A stretch of DNA of 8,335 bases, taken from Candidatus Methanocomedens sp. Its GTDB lineage: Archaea > Halobacteriota > Methanosarcinia > Methanosarcinales > Methanocomedenaceae. Of the stretch, positions 1 through 5,952 are shown piece by piece. The notes beneath the pieces are model-generated. The model saw only the letters and a program-made list of their open reading frames with translations, was not told the origin of the DNA and searched no databases. The position numbers and the translations under genes were made by a program. Position 1 is the stretch's first letter. Each line of letters begins with the position of its first letter. The DNA is taken from the NCBI GenBank assembly GCA_009649835.1, contig PYCK01000111.1:1-8335 (forward strand), written 5' to 3'.

Positions 1-106
1 ACCATTGACTATCCAACACTATAGTATCAGTTGTCACCAACGGGATATCAAGTATTTTCGCACCAAATAATCAGAATAAAGCAGATATAATAATTATTTG
101 GATGTC

Positions 107-122
107 ATAAAGCTTATATATA
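107..122 (+). promoter_or_regulatory. Archaeal promoter (BRE/TATA box) of the trp operon
   Basis: The sequence ATAAAGC followed by TTATATATA (114-122) fits an archaeal BRE plus TATA box. It is the best such match upstream of trpD. A start site 22-27 bases downstream of the box centre would fall near 140-147, leaving a leader of only about 30-40 nt before the trpD ATG. That is too short for a leader-peptide attenuator, so control is probably by a repressor at the adjacent dyad repeats. The start site itself is inferred. Confidence 0.65.
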
Positions 123-162
123 TTGTACGTATCTATACAACGATGTATATTATTGTACATCG
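123..162 (+). promoter_or_regulatory. Two tandem dyad operators, TRP-box-like
   Basis: Two inverted repeats lie back to back directly after the TATA box. The first (123-140) has arms TTGTA and TACAA with an 8-bp spacer. The second (141-162) has perfect 7-bp arms CGATGTA and TACATCG, also with an 8-bp spacer. Their centres, 131.5 and 151.5, are exactly 20 bp apart. Read as hexamers, TGTACG (124), TATACA (134), TGTATA (144) and TGTACA (154) begin every 10 bp. TGTACA is the TRP box recognised by the repressor TrpY of Methanothermobacter, which controls its trp operon in response to tryptophan. The inference is that a TrpY-like protein binds here and blocks polymerase or start-site access. No trpY gene is in the window, so the regulator is unproven. 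Confidence 0.7.
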
Positions 163-168
163 AATATA

Positions 169-174
169 GGTGAT
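169..174 (+). promoter_or_regulatory. Ribosome binding site deciding the trpD start
   Basis: GGTGAT pairs with the archaeal 16S 3' end (AUCACCUCC) and lies 4 nt before the ATG at 179. A GTG at 170 is in frame but lies inside this site, so the ATG at 179 is preferred. Confidence 0.75.
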
Positions 175-178
175 ATTA

Positions 179-1210
179 ATGATCGAATTCATCCAGAAAA
201 TTACAGCAGGAGAGAACCTTACATCAGAAGAATCAAGATCAGCCATCAACAGCATATTCACTGATGCCACCGATGCCCAGATAGGAGCATTCCTCACAGC
301 CCTCAAAATGAAAGGCGAAACAGCAGAAGAGATCGCAGGCATGGCCATGGGTATGAAGGAAGCCGCAAACACCATCAACCCCAAGGTCAGCGGCACGCTG
401 GTTGATACCTGCGGCACAGGCGGCGATTCATCCCACACCATCAATGTCAGTACAGCCTCGGCCATCATTACAGCTGCGGCCGGAGTGCCTGTGGCAAAGC
501 ACGGTAACTATTCCATCACATCAAAATCAGGAAGTGCGGACGTATTAAAAGAACTGGGCGTGAACATAGACCTGCCGCCCAAAAAAGTGGAGGAATCCAT
601 AGAAAAAGCAGGCATCGGGTTCATGCTGGCCCCTGTGTTCCATCCATCCATGAAACGTGTGGGCGGACCAAGAAAGGAACTGGGAGTAAGGACAGTGTTC
701 AACATCCTTGGCCCATTGACAAACCCTGCCAATGCCAAGTCCCAGGTCATCGGCGTATTTGATGAGTCATTATGCGAGACCATGGCAAATGTCCTGAAGA
801 TCCTGGGAACCAGGCGGGCCTTTGTGGTACATGGAAGCGGCCTTGATGAGATATCCAATATCGACACCACTACAGTGGCAGAACTTAACAACGGGAAGAT
901 CCGGACCTATTCACTGTCCCCCGAAGAACTGGGGTTCGACAGGGCAACAATAGCAGATATCAGGGGCGGTACCCCCCAGGAGAACGCTGCTGATATTGTG
1001 AAGATATTACAGGGGCAGAAAGGACCAAAGAGGGATATCGTGGTCATGAACTCTGCTGCTGCGCTGGTCGTGGGTGGTAAGGCATCTGACATAAAAGACG
1101 GTGTGGAACTGGCACAGCAGACCATTGACAGCGGCGCAGCCCTGGAGAAGCTGAAAAGTTTCGTGGAAGTGGCAGGCGACACAGGACAGCTTGGAAAATA
1201 CATCTCATAG
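179..1210 (+). CDS. trpD: Anthranilate phosphoribosyltransferase TrpD
   Basis: TrpD transfers the phosphoribosyl group of PRPP to anthranilate, giving N-(5-phosphoribosyl)anthranilate, the second step of tryptophan synthesis; it acts in the cytoplasm. The 343-residue product has the family layout: a small helical N-terminal domain (about 1-70), then the PRPP-binding loop DTCGTGGD (76-83), KHGN (107-110), SGSAD (117-121), the anthranilate-site segment HPSMKRVGGPRKELG (155-169), the conserved FNILGPLTNP, and the metal-binding GLDE (221-224). Length is normal for the family. The start is ATG 179, supported by GGTGAT at 169-174. It is the first gene of the trp operon, and trpF follows after about 33 nt. 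Nothing indicates damage. Function is assigned from motifs and operon context with very little doubt. Confidence 0.97.
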   Translation: MIEFIQKITAGENLTSEESRSAINSIFTDATDAQIGAFLTALKMKGETAEEIAGMAMGMKEAANTINPKVSGTLVDTCGTGGDSSHTINVSTASAIITAAAGVPVAKHGNYSITSKSGSADVLKELGVNIDLPPKKVEESIEKAGIGFMLAPVFHPSMKRVGGPRKELGVRTVFNILGPLTNPANAKSQVIGVFDESLCETMANVLKILGTRRAFVVHGSGLDEISNIDTTTVAELNNGKIRTYSLSPEELGFDRATIADIRGGTPQENAADIVKILQGQKGPKRDIVVMNSAAALVVGGKASDIKDGVELAQQTIDSGAALEKLKSFVEVAGDTGQLGKYIS

Positions 1211-1243
1211 ATATAATCGATAAAAGGAGTCTTGTGGATTTCC

Positions 1244-1945
1244 ATGCACAAACCAGCCAGTGACCAGATACAGCAATACCAAACCTTGCCCTTTCCCAGG
1301 GTCAAGATATGCGGGATGAAAGACCTGGATTCTGTAATGACGGCTGTAAAGTACGGGGCTGATGCTGTCGGTTTTATCACCGAGGTACCTGTCAGTACGC
1401 CGCGAAAGATAGACAGGGAAACAGCCAGGGAACTGGTAGCCTCCACACCTCCATTGGTGAGTACTGTGATGGTCTGCATGCCGGATAGCCTTGACAATGC
1501 CCTTGAACTGACCCGTTTCGTTCACCCTGATGCCGTACAGGTGCACAGTTCCATGTCACAGGAAGACCTCAGGGCCCTCAAGGAGAATACTGGCGTGAAG
1601 CTCATCAAGACCATACATATTGACAGTGGAACTGATGTGGATAGTGCTGTAGATGAAATAAACGAACTGGACAATATTGCTGATGCTGTTTTGCTTGATA
1701 CTAAAATAAACGGTAAGACCGGGGGTACAGGGACCGTCCATGACTGGGCCAGAAGTTATGAAATTACCCTGCACTCCTCCCTGCCTGTCATACTGGCCGG
1801 AGGTCTCAATCCCGGTAATGTGGCAGATGCCATAAGGACCGTACGGCCCTATGGTGTGGATACGGCATCGGGAGTTGAGACCGGGGGTATAAAGGATGAG
1901 GATAAAGTAATGATGTTCATCAATAATGCGAGGTCAGTTCAATGA
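1244..1945 (+). CDS. trpF: Phosphoribosylanthranilate isomerase TrpF
   Basis: TrpF performs the Amadori rearrangement of phosphoribosylanthranilate to carboxyphenylamino-deoxyribulose phosphate (CdRP), the step after TrpD. It is a single TIM barrel of about 230 residues. Visible landmarks, counted from ATG 1244, are KICGM with the catalytic Cys at 23, AVGFI on strand 2, AVQVHS (97-102), KTIHI, LLDTK with the catalytic Asp at 152, the phosphate-binding segments GGTGT and LAGGLNPGN, and DTASGVE near the C-terminus. The start is uncertain: GGAG at 1226-1229 lies 14 nt before ATG 1244 but only 2 nt before an in-frame TTG at 1232, and neither spacing is ideal. About 18 residues precede the first barrel strand even from the ATG, a longer tail than usual. 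The gene overlaps trpE by ATGA. Confidence 0.96.
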   Translation: MHKPASDQIQQYQTLPFPRVKICGMKDLDSVMTAVKYGADAVGFITEVPVSTPRKIDRETARELVASTPPLVSTVMVCMPDSLDNALELTRFVHPDAVQVHSSMSQEDLRALKENTGVKLIKTIHIDSGTDVDSAVDEINELDNIADAVLLDTKINGKTGGTGTVHDWARSYEITLHSSLPVILAGGLNPGNVADAIRTVRPYGVDTASGVETGGIKDEDKVMMFINNARSVQ

Positions 1946-3540
1946 ATGCAACGAACGCAATGAACAGCGTGCAGCTTGACCTGACTAAGACGCAATTCTG
2001 CGAACTGGCTGCAGGGGAAAGACCCGCCATCATCCAGTTAAGTGCAAATATTCCTGCACCCTGTACCCCGTTTAAGTTGTACAGTGCCTTAAAGGAACAA
2101 AACAGTGGAGCATGGAGGTATTCATACCTCCTGGAATCTATGGAAAAGGAACAGCGTCATGCCCGTTTCTCCTTTGTGGGTTCTGACCCTGATGCCGTGG
2201 TTACGGTAAAGGACAGGAGAGTGACACTGGAATATCCGGCACAGACCCCTATGATACAGCATGTAAAAGGAAACCTTGCACAGGTATGTTATACCAACGG
2301 GAATAGCGGGGCGCTGGAAGGTGAGATCAAGCCGGGATATGATACACTGGATGCTGTACGCTCGGCATTTCCGGCAAGTGGTGCAGTATTCCTGAACAGT
2401 ACGTCCTTTGACCGCCAGACATTCATGGGCGGTGCTATCGGGTTCAATGCTTATGACCTGGTGTACGACTGCTGGCTGGACAGGCCGCAGGCCCATACAT
2501 CGGATTTCCCTGATGCCCAGTTCGCACTGGTAAGCAAAACCGCTGTTTTCGACCACCTGAACGATACTGTACATGTGGTGTTAACTCCGTTTGTCGGGAA
2601 AGATGATGATGCCGCATCCATCTACAACCAGGCTGTTGAAGATGCCGCCAGCATGCTGGCTTTGATACATGAGGCAGGGAAAGTTGAATTCTCAATATAT
2701 GATGCATGTCCAATTGATAGTCCTGCATGTAATATGACAAGGTCACAATATGAAGATTCTGTGAAAAAGGCAAGGCAGCATATCATTGATGGTGATATCT
2801 TCCAGGTGGTGCTGTCCCGCCGCTATGAGATCGAGCTGGAACAGACACCTGTGGAACTTTACCGGCGGCTGCGTGAGGTGAACCCAAGTCCTTATATGTA
2901 CCTGTTCGAGTTCGATGGTACAGGTATTATAGGTGCCAGTCCCGAGACCCTGATGACCGTACACAACAGGAAGTTAATAACCAATCCCATTGCAGGAACC
3001 TGCCCCAGGGGCTCCACGCCCGAAGAGGACGAGCAGTTGGCTCGTGAGATGCTGGGCGATGAGAAGGAGCGGGCAGAGCATGTGATGCTGGTGGATCTGG
3101 GGCGCAATGATGTGAGAATGGTAAGCGGACCCGGGACTGTGAAGGTTGAAGATTTCATGAGCGTACTGAAGTATTCCCACTTACAGCATATCGAGAGCAC
3201 AGTGACCGGAATGCTGCGTGATGACTGCGACCAGTTCGATGCGGCAAGGGCCATATTCCCTGCAGGAACATTGTCAGGGGCACCAAAGATACGGGCCATG
3301 GAGATCATCGATGACATGGAAACCACTGCCAGAGGCATCTACGGCGGCGGTGTGGGTTACTATTCCCTTGACGGGAATGCGGACTTTGCTATTGTGATAC
3401 GTACTGTCATCATGAAGGATGGGAAGGCATACATCCAGGCCGGGGCAGGTATTGTGGCTGATTCGGACCCTGCATATGAGTACAATGAGACCGAGCGGAA
3501 GATGGCTGCCATGATGAAAGCTATCGGGGGCGGAGCATGA
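1942..3540 (+). CDS. trpE: Anthranilate synthase component I TrpE
   Basis: TrpE converts chorismate to anthranilate and pyruvate, using ammonia delivered by TrpG. It is the committed and normally feedback-inhibited step of the pathway. The 532-residue product has the N-terminal regulatory domain with the tryptophan-site motif LLES (63-66) and FSFVG (76-80), and the chorismate-binding domain from about 264 on: EHVMLVDLGRND (379-390), the active-site His in LQHIES (416), GTLSGAPK (442-449), YGGGVGYYS (467-475) and the Mg-binding region NETE (515-518). PIAGT (349-353), with Ala rather than Lys, marks an anthranilate synthase and not PabB. The intact LLES suggests tryptophan inhibition is kept. 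The motif continues as Cys-Pro-Arg-Gly, where Arg-Pro-Arg-Gly is common. GAGGT at 1930-1934 supports ATG 1942, which overlaps the trpF stop; trpG overlaps the 3' end. Confidence 0.97.
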   Translation: MNATNAMNSVQLDLTKTQFCELAAGERPAIIQLSANIPAPCTPFKLYSALKEQNSGAWRYSYLLESMEKEQRHARFSFVGSDPDAVVTVKDRRVTLEYPAQTPMIQHVKGNLAQVCYTNGNSGALEGEIKPGYDTLDAVRSAFPASGAVFLNSTSFDRQTFMGGAIGFNAYDLVYDCWLDRPQAHTSDFPDAQFALVSKTAVFDHLNDTVHVVLTPFVGKDDDAASIYNQAVEDAASMLALIHEAGKVEFSIYDACPIDSPACNMTRSQYEDSVKKARQHIIDGDIFQVVLSRRYEIELEQTPVELYRRLREVNPSPYMYLFEFDGTGIIGASPETLMTVHNRKLITNPIAGTCPRGSTPEEDEQLAREMLGDEKERAEHVMLVDLGRNDVRMVSGPGTVKVEDFMSVLKYSHLQHIESTVTGMLRDDCDQFDAARAIFPAGTLSGAPKIRAMEIIDDMETTARGIYGGGVGYYSLDGNADFAIVIRTVIMKDGKAYIQAGAGIVADSDPAYEYNETERKMAAMMKAIGGGA

Positions 3541-4136
3541 AGGTCCTGTTTGTGAATAATAAGGATTCCTTTGTGTGGAACCTGGTGGATTATGTGTCAA
3601 TGTTCGAGCCCGATACCGTTGTGGTACCAAATACCATCAGCCCGGGCGAGGTTGAGATGATCGGGCCTGATGCTATTGTGATCTCGCCAGGTCCTGGAAA
3701 TCCGCATAATCCTGCCGATATTGGCACCTGTATTGATATAATTAAAATATTCGGGCCTGAAATACCCACATTGGGTGTATGCCTGGGTCACCAGGCCATT
3801 GCTGTGGCCTACGGGGCAAGGGTCATCCATTCACCATCCGGCCCGGTACACGGCAAGACATCAGAGGTCATACATAGTAAAAGCGGGATATATGAAGGGC
3901 TGCCGTCTGTCATAATCGGGGGCAGGTATCATTCACTTGTGGTGGATGAGACCAGCCTGCCAGATGAACTTGAGGTCACTGCCAGGACCGGGGATGGCAT
4001 TATAATGGGGATAAGGCACCGGGAGTATCCTGTGGAGGGGATGCAGTTCCATCCTGAGTCTGTGCTTACAGGGGATGGATTGAAGATCATTGAGAACTTC
4101 CTGAAAATGGCAGGGATGGAGAATAAGGGCAATTAG
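3537..4136 (+). CDS. trpG: Anthranilate synthase component II TrpG (glutamine amidotransferase)
   Basis: TrpG hydrolyses glutamine and passes the ammonia to TrpE. It is a 199-residue class I glutamine amidotransferase without the extra fused domains seen in some bacteria. The oxyanion-hole motif SPGPGNP (50-56), the nucleophile Cys82 in GVCLGHQ, HGK (105-107), YHSL (131-134) and the catalytic pair His172/Glu174 in FHPES complete the triad. The start overlaps the trpE stop as ATGA, with a purine-rich GGGGGCGGAG immediately upstream, so the two subunits are probably translationally coupled. The same family includes PabA, which can serve folate synthesis, but the position next to trpE makes TrpG by far the better call. 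It is the last trp gene in the run and ends in TAG. Confidence 0.96.
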   Translation: MKVLFVNNKDSFVWNLVDYVSMFEPDTVVVPNTISPGEVEMIGPDAIVISPGPGNPHNPADIGTCIDIIKIFGPEIPTLGVCLGHQAIAVAYGARVIHSPSGPVHGKTSEVIHSKSGIYEGLPSVIIGGRYHSLVVDETSLPDELEVTARTGDGIIMGIRHREYPVEGMQFHPESVLTGDGLKIIENFLKMAGMENKGN

Positions 4137-4160
4137 GTATTGCCTCTTTTATTTTCTATT
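4137..4160 (+). terminator. T-rich terminator after trpG
   Basis: A pyrimidine-rich stretch with several T runs (CTCTTTTATTTTCTATT, 4144-4160) begins a few bases after the trpG stop. Archaeal transcription commonly ends at T-rich tracts without a hairpin, and no strong hairpin is visible here. The call is by position and composition only. Confidence 0.5.
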
Positions 4161-4169
4161 AGCATCCAG

Positions 4170-4186
4170 AATATAACATTTTTATC
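4170..4186 (+). promoter_or_regulatory. Possible TATA element for apgM
   Basis: AATATAACA (4170-4178) and ATTTTTATCA just after it are AT-rich elements about 40-50 nt before the apgM ATG at 4223. Either could act as a TATA box, with a start site near 4195-4210. The match is weak, but the gap between trpG and apgM and the T-rich tract before it make a separate promoter plausible. Confidence 0.35.
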
Positions 4187-4222
4187 AGATGTGGTCATCT
4201 AAACCCAAAGGTGAACCTGAGA

Positions 4223-5416
4223 ATGAAATATGTTGTACTCCTGTGCGATGGCATGGCAGATTACTCACTGGACGAACTTGACGGCAAGACACCTCTGCAA
4301 TTTGCCCATACACCCAATATGGATTACATTGCAAGGGAAGGAGTCTCTGGGCAGGCAGTAACTATTCCACCAGATATGCCGCCCGGCTCTGATGTTGCAA
4401 ACCTCTCCATCCTGGGCTATGACCCGGCCAAATACTATTCAGGCAGGGGTCCGCTGGAAGCAGCCAGCATGGGAGTGGAACTGGGACCTGACGACATTGC
4501 CTTTCGATGTAACATAATAACTGAAAAGGACGGAATTATCGAAGACTACAGTGCCGGTCATATCTCCACAGACGAGGCCGGAGAACTCATAAAGGTAGTG
4601 GACGAGCATCTTGGCAGCAATGGAGTAAAATTCTATCCCGGCATCAGCTACCGCCACCTGCTGGTACTCTCGGGCGGTCGCGGACTGGATGCACAGTGTA
4701 CGCCGCCCCATGACCAGGTGGGACAAAAAGTACAGGATTTCCTGCCAGGCGGCCAGGACTCGGACCTGCTCATCCGGCTTATCATGGATTCAAAGCCGCT
4801 GTTGGAGGGGCATGAAGTGAATCAGGCCCGGGCAAAGGAAGGTAAGAACATAGGCAACATGATCTGGCCTTGGGCCCAGGGAAGGGCTGTGTCCATGCCC
4901 ACCTTCAGGGAATTGTACAACATTAGCGGGGCCATGATCTCGGCAGTGGACCTGCTAAAAGGACTTGGGGTCTGCGCCGGACTGGAAGTGATCGATGTGC
5001 CAGGGGCTACCGGTTACCTTGATACCAACTACAAAGGCAAGGCAGAGGCTGCACTCAATGCACTGGAATCGGATGATTTCGTATATGTGCATGTGGAAGC
5101 CGCAGACGAGGCATCACATATTGGTGACATTGATGCAAAGATCAAGGCCATTGAAGATTTCGACCGCAAGGTTGCGAGGCTCATCCTTGACGGACTGGCG
5201 GCCTTTGATGATTATAAGGTACTGCTGATGCCTGACCACAGGACCCCCATCCCACTCAGGACCCACACACATGACCCGGTACCCTTTGCTGTACTGTCAA
5301 GTAATGGTGTTGGGGATGAAGTTACTGAATATAATGAGTTTTCTGTGGAAAAGGGGTCTCTGGGAATAGTGAAGGGGCACAGGATTATGAATTATCTTGT
5401 AAACGGCGTTTTCTGA
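4223..5416 (+). CDS. apgM: 2,3-bisphosphoglycerate-independent phosphoglycerate mutase, archaeal type
   Basis: This enzyme interconverts 3-phosphoglycerate and 2-phosphoglycerate in glycolysis and gluconeogenesis, without a 2,3-bisphosphoglycerate cofactor and with two metal ions. It belongs to the alkaline phosphatase superfamily. The 397-residue product begins MKYVVLLCDGMAD, typical of the archaeal family, with the first metal Asp at 9. The segment PPGSDVANLSILGYDP (53-68) carries the likely phospho-accepting Ser56. The later metal ligands are in ADEASH (294-299), MPDH (336-339) and HTHDPVPF (348-355). An in-frame GTG at 4211 would add four residues, but it overlaps the ribosome binding site GGTGA (4210-4214), 8 nt before ATG 4223, so the ATG is chosen. 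The gene stands alone on the + strand and converges on the carbonic-anhydrase-like gene with a 13-bp gap. Confidence 0.95.
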   Translation: MKYVVLLCDGMADYSLDELDGKTPLQFAHTPNMDYIAREGVSGQAVTIPPDMPPGSDVANLSILGYDPAKYYSGRGPLEAASMGVELGPDDIAFRCNIITEKDGIIEDYSAGHISTDEAGELIKVVDEHLGSNGVKFYPGISYRHLLVLSGGRGLDAQCTPPHDQVGQKVQDFLPGGQDSDLLIRLIMDSKPLLEGHEVNQARAKEGKNIGNMIWPWAQGRAVSMPTFRELYNISGAMISAVDLLKGLGVCAGLEVIDVPGATGYLDTNYKGKAEAALNALESDDFVYVHVEAADEASHIGDIDAKIKAIEDFDRKVARLILDGLAAFDDYKVLLMPDHRTPIPLRTHTHDPVPFAVLSSNGVGDEVTEYNEFSVEKGSLGIVKGHRIMNYLVNGVF

Positions 5417-5429
5417 GTATTTTAAATGG

Positions 5430-5951
5430 TTAGGTTTTTTCCTTCATATGTCCCAGTGCCGTGTCCCAGTAATGCCTGGCAGCCTCACGGATCGCCTTAA
5501 TCTCATCAGGCTTCAACTCCCGCACTACCTTTCCCGGACTGCCTAAGATGAGGCTGCCCGGCGGGAATGTCCTGTCTTCTGTTATCAGCGTCCCTGCACC
5601 CACAAGACAGCCGTCCCCCAGGGTTGCCCTGTTCATCACGATCGACCCCATGCCGATCATGCAGCCATCGCCGATCGTGCATCCGTGAAGTATAGCGCCG
5701 TGGCCAACCACACAGTACCCGCCTATCCTTGCAACATTGTCCGGGCCGGCATGCACAGTGCAGTTGTCCTGGATATTTGTCCACGGACCGATACTGATGG
5801 TGCAGGGGTCGCCCCTGACCACAGCATTGGACCATACGCTTACATGGTCCCCAAGTTCAACATTACCTATTACCGCACCCAGCGGGTCGATGTATATAGG
5901 GTCACCAAGTTTCGGGAACATTCCCTGGTATTCTCTGATCCTGTCTTCCAT
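5430..5951 (-). CDS. Gamma-class carbonic anhydrase family protein (left-handed beta-helix)
   Basis: The 173-residue protein is built of hexapeptide repeats ([LIV]-G-x-x-x-x type, about 24-140) that form a left-handed beta-helix, followed by a C-terminal helix (about 147-168). This is the compact YrdA/PaaY/CamH type of gamma carbonic anhydrase. The three putative metal ligands are present: His67, His84 and His89, with the 5-residue spacing of the last two seen in Methanosarcina Cam. RGD (46-48) and NIQDN (59-63) are also conserved. It lacks an N-terminal signal peptide and the acidic loop carrying the proton-shuttle Glu of Cam, so it is cytoplasmic and carbonic anhydrase activity is uncertain; some relatives are inactive or act on other substrates. 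It is the last gene of the block, one base after pyk, and is probably co-translated with it. Confidence 0.9.
   Translation of the reverse strand: MEDRIREYQGMFPKLGDPIYIDPLGAVIGNVELGDHVSVWSNAVVRGDPCTISIGPWTNIQDNCTVHAGPDNVARIGGYCVVGHGAILHGCTIGDGCMIGMGSIVMNRATLGDGCLVGAGTLITEDRTFPPGSLILGSPGKVVRELKPDEIKAIREAARHYWDTALGHMKEKT
5435..5440 (+). terminator. Possible T-run terminator for apgM
   Basis: Six T residues on the + strand lie 19 nt past the apgM stop, inside the final codons of the convergent gene. This is the only obvious T run nearby that could end the apgM transcript. It is weak evidence: position and composition only. Confidence 0.3.
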
Positions 5952-5952
5952 A

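Noticed and set aside
1..106. Short open frames running off the left edge (+ strand to a TAA at 68-70, and a - strand frame of about 20 codons with protein-like composition)
   Set aside because: Both are about 20 codons, have no recognisable motif, and the - strand frame has no convincing start or ribosome binding site. More upstream sequence would be needed.
123..178. Leader-peptide attenuator for the trp operon
   Set aside because: The predicted transcript leader is only about 30-40 nt, with no Trp-rich short frame and no alternative hairpins. The inverted repeats fit DNA operators better.
907..1546. Long antisense frames opposite trpD and trpF
   Set aside because: They lie opposite well-supported genes, show no family motifs, and are rich in Ser/Thr/Pro as expected for shadow frames.
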